From Taibaiella sp. (GTDB lineage Bacteria; Bacteroidota; Bacteroidia; Chitinophagales; Chitinophagaceae), in the NCBI GenBank assembly GCA_019638495.1, contig JAHBTQ010000001.1, positions 682,001-746,000 of the forward strand: a DNA stretch of 64,000 bases. The letters are read 5' to 3'. The notes beneath the pieces are model-generated. The model did not search any database and was not told the origin of the DNA. It saw nothing but the letters and a program-made list of their open reading frames with translations. The first letter of the stretch is position 1, and each line of letters starts with the position of its first letter. Of this stretch, positions 1 through 7,546 are shown one piece after another. The position numbers and the translations under genes are program-made.

Positions 1-123
1 ACAACCATACAAGGCCAGCAGATACAGGGCCTGAAAGAACAGGAAGCCATGATACACCACCGCCTCAGCGAGCACTCCGAACGGATACATGCGCTGGAGA
101 GAAGCGCCATTAAACACCCATAA
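1..123 (+). CDS. C-terminal end of an unidentified tail-module protein (partial)
   Basis: The frame is open from the first base to a TAA at 121-123 and encodes 40 residues; the start lies left of the window. The residues are rich in Gln, Glu, His and Arg with a spacing that suggests a coiled coil (QIQGLKEQEAM, RIHALERSA). It lies 11 bases before the next gene and on the same strand, so it is probably the preceding gene of the tail operon. Small coiled-coil proteins at this place in phage clusters include accessory lysis proteins, but nothing here proves that. Function not recognised. Confidence 0.5.
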   Translation, partial: TTIQGQQIQGLKEQEAMIHHRLSEHSERIHALERSAIKHP

Positions 124-134
124 ACCCAAACACC

Positions 135-563
135 ATGTTCTGCAATAAAATGAGAGCGCGAATAAAGCGCATACTTCAACAGTTTGACGAGTACCTGGAC
201 GAGCATATAGACGTGGCTTTGTCTGTAACAACGGCACTCAAAAAATTCCTTGTATCCCCTGTTGCGGATATTCTTACGGCAATAATTCCTGGGGACATGG
301 ATAATGTGATAAGACAACACCTGTTAGTAGCCGTAGAAAGGGCTATTGATGTTCTGCTGATTTCGGAGAAGTGCCGAAAACAGATGGACCTTGGCAACAA
401 ACTTCTATGCCTGGCGGAAGAACTGCAGCAACGATCGCCCGAGCTGCGCGACGCCCTGCTTCACCGGCTTGCCAGCCTGGTGGCTGGTGAGCTGGACGGA
501 CAACGATTGAAACAAAGCGTTTATGATCTGTATACCCAAGCTAAGTATACCGCCCTAAAATAG
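135..563 (+). CDS. Conserved phage-associated protein of unknown function
   Basis: This 142-residue protein has an amphipathic N-terminus followed by a mildly hydrophobic stretch around residues 38-55 (SPVADILTAIIPGDMDNVI). From memory, this 'SPVADI..AIIPG' signature occurs in small proteins encoded beside phage tail genes in Bacteroidota, whose function is not established. The C-terminal half is helical and charged. No signal peptide is evident, and the hydrophobic part looks too short and polar for a clear membrane segment. It opens the visible part of the tail operon, 17 bases before the next gene. A holin-like or regulatory role is possible but not shown. Confidence 0.6.
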   Translation: MFCNKMRARIKRILQQFDEYLDEHIDVALSVTTALKKFLVSPVADILTAIIPGDMDNVIRQHLLVAVERAIDVLLISEKCRKQMDLGNKLLCLAEELQQRSPELRDALLHRLASLVAGELDGQRLKQSVYDLYTQAKYTALK

Positions 564-580
564 TACGCAAAACCCTACCT

Positions 581-823
581 ATGAAAACGACTATTGAAGC
601 ACCGGACACAGGCAACAACTATTTGTATGTGACTAGCGATGAGCATGTATTCTTTGAAAGAGAAAGTGCCCTGAAGCATGCAAACAAACTTAGAGACAAA
701 AGCGTGCGTTCGCTAACAAGGCAGGAAGCAGAAAGCAAAGCTTTGGTTCCTGACGACGAACAGAACGACGAAAATGACTCCGACACCCTCCTTGATGAAT
801 TCCTATACAACCAATCTTTCTAA
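581..823 (+). CDS. Small acidic hypothetical protein in the tail operon
   Basis: An 80-residue protein with a charged middle and a strongly acidic C-terminus (Asp/Glu/Asn-rich around residues 58-72). It lies between the phage-type protein at 135-563 and the sheath gene, in the same direction with short gaps, so it is probably co-transcribed. No domain is recognised. The ATG follows an A-rich stretch without a clear Shine-Dalgarno sequence, as is common in Bacteroidota and in the other genes of this operon. Confidence 0.55.
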   Translation: MKTTIEAPDTGNNYLYVTSDEHVFFERESALKHANKLRDKSVRSLTRQEAESKALVPDDEQNDENDSDTLLDEFLYNQSF

Positions 824-842
824 AGAACTATAAACAAACACT

Positions 843-2024
843 ATGGGTAACGTAAATATTACACTGGCCAATGGCCAGCTTGGCTTGACCCTGCAAACGA
901 ATGATGGTATTACCGGGCTGGTAGTTACCGGCACCAGCGAAGGCGGCTATACAACAGGAAATCCAATTCTCATTACAAGCCTTGCCGGAGCAGAAGCAGA
1001 AGGAATAACCACGACAGGCAATCCATTTGCATGGCGACAGGTACGCGAGTATTATGATCAGGCGGGGACCGGTGCCCAATTGTACCTGATGCTGGTGCCG
1101 CCAACAATGACAGTGGTGCAAATGGCGGACTACACCAATGTGAACGGTGTAAAAAAACTTCTTGACTATGCCGGCGGCAAAATAAAAGTTGTGGGTCTGG
1201 TGAGCGATGATGTAGCCATAGATGGCGCCGGAGGAACGATAACTATAGCGGCCGGTCTCAACGCTGACGTATACACGGCCGTGGCGCGTATGGACGATAC
1301 CGCAAACAACTATTTCAATGCACACAAACCTTTTCGCGCCGTAATAGGCGGCACCAGCTATACCGGTGTGGCCGCTGACCTGACCGATTTGACACTTGGC
1401 ACTACGAGCAACCGCACCTCTATATTGATCGGCGACACAGTTTCCGGAGCCGGCGCGTGTGTAGGCCTTGCGCTAGGGACAATCGCTTCTGTACCGGTTC
1501 AGCGAAAGATCAGCAGAGTGCGAACAGGACCTATCTCAGCAGTGACAGCGTTTGTAGGTGTGAATTCGATAGAATCAGTTGAAGACTCGCTCTCTGCCAT
1601 AGCGGAACGCGGCTTTATCACATTCACGAAGTATGCGAACACAAGCGGGTATTTCTTTTCTGGCGACCCTACCTGCACGGCTCCAACGGACGACTACGCG
1701 ATGCTGGCCCGAGGTCGTGTAATTGATAAGGCGCATATTCTAGCCTACACAACATTTGTGCAAGTGGTCGATGATGAAGTGCCGGTGAACGCGGACGGAA
1801 CGCTTGATGCCGGATTCTGCAAATGGCTGAGCCAACAAATGGTGAACCAGGTGAACAATACGATGACCGCCAACAAAGAAATAAGCAGTGTAACCTGTTT
1901 TATAGATCCGGCACAAAATATCCTGAGCACAAACACACTGAATGTAGTGTTGAGTATCATTCCCGTAGGATATGCAACTGAGATCAACATCAGCCTGGGA
2001 TTTAGCAATCCTGCCAATGCGTAA
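843..2024 (+). CDS. Contractile tail sheath protein (DUF2586-like)
   Basis: A 393-residue protein that resembles the DUF2586 family, regarded as tail sheath proteins of Mu-like phages and phage-like particles. Visible features are the N-terminal segment with 'NDGITGLVVTG', a Gly/Ala-rich middle, 'RVRTGPISAVTAFVGVNS' near residues 225-242, and a C-terminal domain with the substrate-like 'KWLSQQMVNQVNNTM' helix and a final beta-strand region. Sheath subunits polymerise around the tube and contract to drive it through a target envelope. The gene is followed 29 bases later by the tube gene, the standard sheath-tube order. At about 390 residues it is a compact sheath. The family assignment is from sequence recognition; the role is supported by gene order. 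Confidence 0.75.
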   Translation: MGNVNITLANGQLGLTLQTNDGITGLVVTGTSEGGYTTGNPILITSLAGAEAEGITTTGNPFAWRQVREYYDQAGTGAQLYLMLVPPTMTVVQMADYTNVNGVKKLLDYAGGKIKVVGLVSDDVAIDGAGGTITIAAGLNADVYTAVARMDDTANNYFNAHKPFRAVIGGTSYTGVAADLTDLTLGTTSNRTSILIGDTVSGAGACVGLALGTIASVPVQRKISRVRTGPISAVTAFVGVNSIESVEDSLSAIAERGFITFTKYANTSGYFFSGDPTCTAPTDDYAMLARGRVIDKAHILAYTTFVQVVDDEVPVNADGTLDAGFCKWLSQQMVNQVNNTMTANKEISSVTCFIDPAQNILSTNTLNVVLSIIPVGYATEINISLGFSNPANA

Positions 2025-2053
2025 ATCATCACCCAACAGATAAACAAGAAACT

Positions 2054-2485
2054 ATGCCAACAATTCCATTTTTCGACAGTAAAGACTGTGAGTGGGCAGA
2101 CATGACCGTAATGATAGCGGGTGCCACCATCACCAAGATCAGAGGCATCAAATACAAAGCCTCTCAGGAAAAGAAACTGCTCTATGCAGCGGGTACAGAA
2201 CCGATAAGCATTCAGGCGGGCAACCGATCATATGAAGGAGAGATAAAAGTGCTGAAAGGCGCACTTGATGATATGAACAGGGCCGCGCTTGCTGCGGGTG
2301 GAGATGACGTTTTGGACATGCAATTTGATATTGTTATCACCTACAAGGCAAAAGGTACCCGTGCACTACAGACAGACACCCTGGTGAGTGTAGAAGTAAG
2401 CAATTTTGAAAAGGGGTGGGACCAGGGTGCACAATCGATGGAGGTGTCACTTCCTATCGTTTTCATGAAACTCATAAGCGAATAA
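2054..2485 (+). CDS. Tail tube protein
   Basis: A 143-residue protein directly after the sheath gene. It has the size and beta-rich character expected of an inner tube subunit (gpFII/Hcp-like fold): alternating hydrophobic strands such as 'MTVMIAGATITKIRGIKYK', an 'GNRSYEGEIKVLKGALDDM' segment, and a final 'SMEVSLPIVFMKLI' strand. In contractile tails this protein stacks as hexameric rings inside the sheath. Residues 45-57 ('TEPISIQAGNRSY') match the style of Bacteroidota phage tube proteins. The assignment rests on length, strand pattern and position between sheath and assembly chaperone. Confidence 0.7.
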   Translation: MPTIPFFDSKDCEWADMTVMIAGATITKIRGIKYKASQEKKLLYAAGTEPISIQAGNRSYEGEIKVLKGALDDMNRAALAAGGDDVLDMQFDIVITYKAKGTRALQTDTLVSVEVSNFEKGWDQGAQSMEVSLPIVFMKLISE

Positions 2486-2512
2486 CCCGAAACCCATCTC
2501 AAAACTAAATCA

Positions 2513-2833
2513 ATGTCAAACGAAGCAATGATCATCGGGCAAGTGCCTGAATCACAAATAGCAGACTGGAAATCGAAAAACAAAAGCGGGATCTATGCGC
2601 TGGAAGTAGACAGCCATGTAGCATATTTTAAGAATCCATCACGCAGTGAGCTGAACTGCGCAATGAGCAAGACGAGCAACGAGCGTGTGCTTGACGTTTT
2701 CGAAGAACTGGCAAACCTCACCTTCCTGGGCGGAAGCGAAGCAGTACTTAAGGACGACCAGATGTTCCTTGGCATTTGTCATGAGCTGCGTGTCAAGATG
2801 GATGGGAAAAAGGCAACGCTGGTAAACTTATAG
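2513..2833 (+). CDS. Tail assembly chaperone, short (unshifted) product
   Basis: A 106-residue protein after the tube gene, where tailed phages encode the gpG-type assembly chaperone that holds the tape-measure protein during tail assembly. Residues 15-45 carry a Trp and a beta-like region, and the rest is helical. The gene ends at TAG 2831-2833. Just before the stop lies a run GGGAAAAAG (2804-2812), after which the -1 frame is open for 69 more codons, giving a likely longer G-T form. The next gene is the candidate tape-measure protein, which fits the role. Confidence 0.7.
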   Translation: MSNEAMIIGQVPESQIADWKSKNKSGIYALEVDSHVAYFKNPSRSELNCAMSKTSNERVLDVFEELANLTFLGGSEAVLKDDQMFLGICHELRVKMDGKKATLVNL

Positions 2834-3021
2834 CGGGGTCTTGCGGCGGGCCCGCGCTCGACCCCATAGGATATTACGAGACTTTTCTCCAGTACTTCCT
2901 GCCTGGCCTGGACATTGGCAACCTTACAGACGAAGAGCTGGCCAGGAAAGTGGCCCATGTAAAACACATTCTGCAGACTGAATCCGGCAAAACGAAACAA
3001 CACCTTCTTTATGAGCATTGA
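2513..3021 (+). CDS. Tail assembly chaperone, -1 frameshifted long product (G-T type)
   Basis: If the ribosome slips back one base at AAA AAG (2807-2812), translation continues from codon GGC at 2812 to TGA at 3019-3021, giving about 169 residues. The -1 frame is open from 2785 to 3021 after a stop at 2782-2784, so a shift can only occur in the 49-base overlap 2785-2833, and the slippery run is inside it. This frame has no ATG, GTG or TTG near its beginning, so independent initiation is unlikely. The extension has the protein-like segments 'DPIGYYETFLQYFLPGL' and 'LTDEELARKVAHVKHILQTE'. It overlaps the next ATG (3011) by 11 bases. Programmed shifts at this locus are well known in tailed phages; here it is inferred. 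Confidence 0.65.
2804..2812 (+). promoter_or_regulatory. Candidate -1 ribosomal frameshift site in the chaperone gene
   Basis: The sequence GGGAAAAAG is read GGG AAA AAG in the zero frame. A one-base slip places the lysine tRNA of AAG on AAA, a perfect re-pairing, while the preceding lysine tRNA would move from AAA to GAA, a first-position mismatch. It is therefore not an ideal X XXY YYZ heptamer, but it is the only slip-prone run in the 49-base window open in both frames. A GC-rich stretch (2835-2865) lies about 22 bases downstream and might act as a stimulatory structure. Confidence 0.55.
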
Positions 3022-4042
3022 CTCTATCTCTCCGACCCTTCCAGGTATGCTGCCCAAGACATTCATATTGCCTGGCCTTGGTCATCCCAAAGTGTTGAGA
3101 AAGCGGCTTACACCAGATTTAAAACCGAGGCTTCGTTTACCTGGCCTTCTCAACCTAGAACCTAATTCGTCTGCCAAAATAGTGCTGGACGAATTGCCGA
3201 AAGACAGTAACGAGGCCAGCAACCGATCGGACACAATTGTTCAGCCTCATCATAAATATGTCAGCAATATACGCCAGACAACGAAAGAGACTAGTACGGC
3301 TAATTTAAGCGGCCACGCGCCATCAAACATGTTGGAAATTCGATCAGCGGTATTGTCAAACGGACGGCCGATAGAAAATGTGTTGTCAGAAAAGCGAAAG
3401 GAAACCGACAAAACAAGTGAGGGAAACAATGAGAGGCGTTCAATTAGCGAATATGTAAGGTGCCTTTCGACACTGCAATCGCAGCACCTCAGAAATCTAA
3501 TCTGGATGTCGGTGCTTAAAGAGCCCATTTGGGGAAGGGCAATCAACAAACCAATTCATGAACTCCTTAGAACTCGTTTGCCTCAAAACTTGACCGCAAC
3601 CGGCGAAAAGACTGATAGCTCAACCAGAAGGTTATCGGCTTGGGTTACGCAACGACGTAAACGCTTGCTGACTGTTCCACAGCTTCGCCCCAACGCAACC
3701 GATGCTCAGCATTTGTCTACGATAAATGAATTTAGAGTCAACCTGCATGCAAGTGAACCTGCACGAACCGGTATTAATTTTCGAAATGAATTGCCGCCCA
3801 CAGCAGTGTCTGGGGAGACAGAAAGTTCACTCGTATCATCAGTATATCCGAGGAAACGTTTACCCACAGAATGGAGAAACGACGACACGACTACGGGCAC
3901 GAGTATATATGTGAATCCTGAACGGCAAGTGAGCGAAACAACCGTCGTTCAACAGTTCTATGGCGCAAACGAAAGCGAGATCAGGGCTACGGTGGAAGAT
4001 GTGCTGCTAGAACTAGTCAACGCTGCAAATTCAAGAATATAA
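3011..4042 (+). CDS. Candidate short, atypical tape-measure protein
   Basis: A 343-residue protein in the exact tape-measure slot, between the chaperone pair and the baseplate genes. It is unusual: the N-terminal 50 residues are Pro/Leu/Arg-rich, the middle is Ser/Thr/Arg/Glu-rich and looks disordered, and no long hydrophobic helix or clear coiled coil is seen. The last 35 residues contain 'VVQQFYGANESEIRATVED', resembling the short 'YG..d..ei..av' tail that ends many tape-measure proteins. If it sets tail length at about 0.15 nm per residue (the phage lambda ratio), the tail would be near 50 nm; this is a rough inference. An alternative is a baseplate accessory or a cargo protein. Its ATG overlaps the frameshifted chaperone end. 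Confidence 0.45.
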   Translation: MSIDSISPTLPGMLPKTFILPGLGHPKVLRKRLTPDLKPRLRLPGLLNLEPNSSAKIVLDELPKDSNEASNRSDTIVQPHHKYVSNIRQTTKETSTANLSGHAPSNMLEIRSAVLSNGRPIENVLSEKRKETDKTSEGNNERRSISEYVRCLSTLQSQHLRNLIWMSVLKEPIWGRAINKPIHELLRTRLPQNLTATGEKTDSSTRRLSAWVTQRRKRLLTVPQLRPNATDAQHLSTINEFRVNLHASEPARTGINFRNELPPTAVSGETESSLVSSVYPRKRLPTEWRNDDTTTGTSIYVNPERQVSETTVVQQFYGANESEIRATVEDVLLELVNAANSRI

Positions 4043-4044
4043 TT

Positions 4045-4686
4045 ATGGCAGAAGTAACATTAAGTCTTGCAGCTTTGTTTGAGCAAGCATTTGGATATAA
4101 AACCCGGGCCTTTGACCCACAATTTCAGCGTGTAGATAAGCTACGAGAACAGCAAGGCAAGGCCGGGGCACCATACTATGCAAAAGACTCCCTGGGACAA
4201 GAGTACTTTATGCCTGTCTCAATCAGTTATCCAGATACAAGCTCAACAGCTTCGCCTCCTTCAGGAGTAACAAGCGATTCGCGAAGCTTTACAAGCCAGA
4301 AAGCCTGGCAACTTCCTTATCCTGTTATTTCCATTGAGACCACAAAGACGATCGTCAAAACCCAGCTTGTGGAACGCAGAGGAACTGTGAAGGAACAGAT
4401 AAACATATCAGACTACATCATAACCATAAGAGGTTTGATCATCGGTGACGACACTTTTCCGGAAAAGGACATCTCAACCTTACGGGATATCTATGAACGG
4501 AACACAGCCATCTCCATCCAATGCCTGCTGACGGACATTTTTCTTTTACGACCCGACAGAAGTGGTAGTGACCAGGTAGTAATTACAGACCTGAAATTCC
4601 CGGCCACTGGGTCGTCGGAAACTGTAAGACCCTATGAACTAAAACTCATTAGCGATGAAATATTTAACCTCCTATCTATAGCCTGA
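4045..4686 (+). CDS. DUF6046-like tail/baseplate protein
   Basis: A 213-residue protein beginning 2 bases after the candidate tape-measure gene and sharing one base with the next gene (TGATG at 4684-4688). The sequence resembles the DUF6046 family of Bacteroidota phage clusters. It has a helical N-terminus, a central low-complexity 'SSTASPPSGVTSDS' linker, and a beta-rich C-terminal half with 'ISDYIITIRGLIIGDDTFPEKDI', typical of proteins that join the tube to the hub (gpU/gp53-like). By position it is probably the adaptor between the tail tube end and the gpD-like hub. The family name is from recognition; the role is inferred from gene order. Confidence 0.55.
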   Translation: MAEVTLSLAALFEQAFGYKTRAFDPQFQRVDKLREQQGKAGAPYYAKDSLGQEYFMPVSISYPDTSSTASPPSGVTSDSRSFTSQKAWQLPYPVISIETTKTIVKTQLVERRGTVKEQINISDYIITIRGLIIGDDTFPEKDISTLRDIYERNTAISIQCLLTDIFLLRPDRSGSDQVVITDLKFPATGSSETVRPYELKLISDEIFNLLSIA

Positions 4687-5714
4687 TGTTTGTGTTAACT
4701 AGCGAAATAACTGTAGGTGCTTTCCGGTTCTCCGGTGTGCACGAAGTGAAAATTAAACGCAGCATCCTTTCCGTTGTGGAGAGTGCTTCATTCTCGGTGC
4801 CTGCCAGGGCAGCAATTTCGGAGAACGGAAAGATGTCGGCAGTGTTAATAGATACGACCTCAAAATTCAAACGTGGACAAAGCGTATCCATTCGCCTGGG
4901 ATATGATGGAGAACTTATTGAAGAGTTTCGCGGCTTTGTGAAAGAGGTATTTAGTGGCAATCCGGTTAATGTAGTTTGCGAAGGGTATAGCTTACCCCTG
5001 CGTAGCAATAGCATTGACATCAACGGCATGAAAAGTGTGGATGAGTTTATCTCTGCGGTAACCGACGGCCTTACGCCTGAAACTGCTATTGATGCTACTT
5101 GTGACGAGACGCTTGCATTAAATAATGTAATTCCCACTGGTAGCTCTGGTTTTGATCTGCTGAATGCGATAATATCTGCCACTGATAATAACCTGACCTG
5201 CTTCTTTCCGGAACCAGGGAAATTGTGGTGCGGCCTGCTACACAAAGCAATAGAAAACAAAACCTTGCCCGGTATGGACAAAGTTGTGAAGTTCAGACCC
5301 GGCTACAACGCTCTTAATGTTGCTACGCTGAAGAATGGTCCGTCGGGCAATGAAACCGCTACCGTGAAGTATTACAGCAAGAAGAACAACGGAGATACTC
5401 TTGAGTTCAAGGCCGGCAAAGAACGATCCGGTAAAGGCAACTATGAGCAAGTGTTGAACAAAGTAACAGAAGTAGAAGGGCTCAAGGAATTGGCCATTGA
5501 GAAGTTGCATGCACTTTCTACTCCGCGTCTCGACGGGAGTTTCACAGCATTCCTGCAACCAAGTGTAAGACCCGGCAATTCAGTATATATCGAAGGGAGC
5601 AACAATTTCAGTTCAGGTACCTACCTGGTGGAAAGTACAGAAGTAACATTTGGCGTGAACGGCGGGCGTCGAAAAATTGAGTTAGGCACAACATTAAACC
5701 AATCAAATCTATGA
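4686..5714 (+). CDS. Baseplate hub protein (gpD / late control D-like)
   Basis: A 342-residue protein with the domain pattern of gpD-like hubs: an N-terminal beta-barrel ('KIKRSILSVVESASFSVPAR'), a central 'VRLGYDGELIEEFRGFVKEV'-type strand block, a middle helical domain, and a C-terminal half with 'RPGNSVYIEGSNNFSSGTYL' ending in a beta-hairpin. Such hubs form a trimer that caps the tube and carries the spike. The start codon shares a base with the upstream stop and the 3' end overlaps the spike gene by four bases (ATGA at 5711-5714), so the three genes are probably translationally coupled. Confidence 0.7.
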   Translation: MFVLTSEITVGAFRFSGVHEVKIKRSILSVVESASFSVPARAAISENGKMSAVLIDTTSKFKRGQSVSIRLGYDGELIEEFRGFVKEVFSGNPVNVVCEGYSLPLRSNSIDINGMKSVDEFISAVTDGLTPETAIDATCDETLALNNVIPTGSSGFDLLNAIISATDNNLTCFFPEPGKLWCGLLHKAIENKTLPGMDKVVKFRPGYNALNVATLKNGPSGNETATVKYYSKKNNGDTLEFKAGKERSGKGNYEQVLNKVTEVEGLKELAIEKLHALSTPRLDGSFTAFLQPSVRPGNSVYIEGSNNFSSGTYLVESTEVTFGVNGGRRKIELGTTLNQSNL

Positions 5715-6256
5715 ACCAGAATATCGCTAGAATTAAGGCCGGTCTGGAAACGATGATGGCCCCGCAGCCGCAGTTGGTGAGCGGAGTAGTGGTGGCTGGT
5801 TCCGTTAACACTACTACTAATACCTGTGATGTAAGTTTGCTTTCTGGCGTTTTTGTAAAAGACGTAATGCTATCTGCGGTATCGGAGAGTGCGGATGGTG
5901 TCTTGTGTTTCCCTAAGGACGGCACCAGTGTCGTCATAGGCACAGTATATGGTGGAGGCCAATGGGTGTTACTAAATGCAAGCGAACTGGAGACATTCCG
6001 AATAGGCCTGGGTAACGTTAGTTTGGAAATAACCGATTCGGGCCTCTCTTTGCAGAATGGCTCCGCTTCCGTGAACGTTTCCGAATTAATAAAGATTGCA
6101 ACCGCAGCCGAGAGCTTACACTCCATTCTTACAGACCTGGTTAACGCCATTGCCGCTATTACGGTAGGAACACCTTCCGGTACCAGCACCGTGCCTGTGA
6201 ATATTGCATCAATTACCGCCTTGCTACCGCGTATAAACAATCTCTTATCTACCTAA
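5711..6256 (+). CDS. Baseplate spike / assembly protein (gpV-like)
   Basis: A 181-residue protein with an N-terminal OB-like barrel ('GVVVAGSVNTTTNTCDVSLL', 'VLCFPKDGTSVVIGTVYGGG'), then 'LGNVSLEITDSGLSLQNG', which looks like repeated beta strands of a spike helix, then a helical C-terminus. This is the pattern of gpV/gp45 tail spikes, which form the trimeric tip of contractile tails. The His-x-His iron-binding motif common at spike apexes is absent (there is only one His), so the tip may be blunt or completed by another protein. It overlaps the hub gene by four bases. Confidence 0.6.
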   Translation: MNQNIARIKAGLETMMAPQPQLVSGVVVAGSVNTTTNTCDVSLLSGVFVKDVMLSAVSESADGVLCFPKDGTSVVIGTVYGGGQWVLLNASELETFRIGLGNVSLEITDSGLSLQNGSASVNVSELIKIATAAESLHSILTDLVNAIAAITVGTPSGTSTVPVNIASITALLPRINNLLST

Positions 6257-6265
6257 ACATCCGCT

Positions 6266-6574
6266 ATGGCACAGTTTATGAATGACTTTTCGCTAGATGA
6301 CAATGAAGACATCGATCTGGCGACCGGCGACTTTATGCTCACGGAAAGTACCCCACAACACCAGCGACAACTCCTACTGAACACGAAAGGCGACTTCAAA
6401 GAAAACCCAACAATCGGGGTTGGAGCGCTATCCTACATCGACGATGAGAATTTCTCGGGTCTTATCCGCGCGGTGAACATAGAGTTTAGCAGGGATGGCA
6501 TGGAAGTACATAATGTATTGCTATCTGAAGGTGGCACCGTGGTAAGCAATGCAACTTATAACCAGGTATCCTAA
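6266..6574 (+). CDS. gp25-like baseplate wedge protein
   Basis: A 102-residue protein with the core of the gpW/gp25 family: 'HQRQLLLNTKGDFKENPTIG' (residues 33-52), which is comparable to the conserved stretch of gp25 where a Leu-rich helix leads into a Gly/Pro turn, then two beta strands. Wedge subunits of this type connect the hub to the sheath and are hallmarks of contractile injection machines, including the T6SS. It lies 9 bases after the spike gene, the usual order in Mu-like and pyocin-like clusters. The match is partial, so the confidence is moderate. Confidence 0.55.
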   Translation: MAQFMNDFSLDDNEDIDLATGDFMLTESTPQHQRQLLLNTKGDFKENPTIGVGALSYIDDENFSGLIRAVNIEFSRDGMEVHNVLLSEGGTVVSNATYNQVS

Positions 6575-6585
6575 AATAACAACTC

Positions 6586-7536
6586 ATGAAGAAAGAGGTG
6601 AAAGTTCTGCCAAACCAAAGCCTTGCGGATATGATTATCGCTGAATACGGCTCCCTTGAAGCAGGTATGGCCGTTGCGGCCGCAAACGACATCGACATAA
6701 GTCACGTACCTGTTCCGGGTAATTACATTGTTATGCCTGAAGTAGACACGGAAAAGATGGATCTCGGTAATGCCGAATACTTCAGGCGAAATGATGTTAC
6801 TATTGGAACGCTTTCGCGGCCTGAGCTCGCCTTATCCATTGTACTGAAGCCTTTGATGATCGTACAGCCTACGGAATCAGGCGACCCTCATGCGCTGGGG
6901 TACTATGCATTCGATCTGCAAAGCACTGCTGATTTTGTGAATATCAATCCGCTGGTAACGGACTATCTGTCCGACAATGTGCTTAACTACCAAACTGAAG
7001 AAAGATATATAGCGGGCCATTCGCCAGAGATCTCGGGGCCGACCGCAATCAGTCCTATGCCCGCAACATCGATAGCCTATCTTCTGCCGTGGACCGTTGG
7101 TCTTGGCTATATGCAGGTCTGGAGCGATCTTACCAGTCCCGTTGTTACTCCTACATTCCGTGATAACCAGGGAAATGAAGCCTATTATGCGCCGCTGACT
7201 CTGCTAGATAATGTGGATATGGCTGTGGTCATCGACCGGCTGATAGGAGACATCGCAATTGACGTTGTTTCCACTTCCCAATGGGCTATCACTTTACGCC
7301 TTACCCGCTCTCACACACCCATAGTACTGGCCGATTTTGCCGACCATACTATGCAGTGGCTGGGTGTAGCTGCTACCGGTAGCCCCGACCCGGACGACCC
7401 CGGCAATCCCGACAAAACAATTCTTCATCTCTCCGCCGGCACTTACACATTAGGGGTCAAAACCAGCTACGTCTTTCCTGGTGGCATTCCGGTGTTTCCA
7501 TCTTCAGCATTTACGATGGTCATCTCTGTAAACTAA
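6586..7536 (+). CDS. LysM-like baseplate-associated protein
   Basis: A 316-residue protein whose first 50 residues have the shape of a LysM unit ('VLPNQSLADMIIAEYGSLEA' then 'VPGNYIVMPE'). In contractile injection systems LysM proteins sit at the inner baseplate. The rest has long beta-rich stretches and, at residues 275-290, an Asp/Pro-rich linker ('SPDPDDPGNPDK') leading to a final beta domain. No catalytic motif is seen. It lies between the gp25-like and gpJ-like genes and is probably a structural baseplate subunit; a peptidoglycan-binding role is also possible because LysM domains bind that polymer. Confidence 0.45.
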   Translation: MKKEVKVLPNQSLADMIIAEYGSLEAGMAVAAANDIDISHVPVPGNYIVMPEVDTEKMDLGNAEYFRRNDVTIGTLSRPELALSIVLKPLMIVQPTESGDPHALGYYAFDLQSTADFVNINPLVTDYLSDNVLNYQTEERYIAGHSPEISGPTAISPMPATSIAYLLPWTVGLGYMQVWSDLTSPVVTPTFRDNQGNEAYYAPLTLLDNVDMAVVIDRLIGDIAIDVVSTSQWAITLRLTRSHTPIVLADFADHTMQWLGVAATGSPDPDDPGNPDKTILHLSAGTYTLGVKTSYVFPGGIPVFPSSAFTMVISVN

Positions 7537-7546
7537 ATACTCAAAT

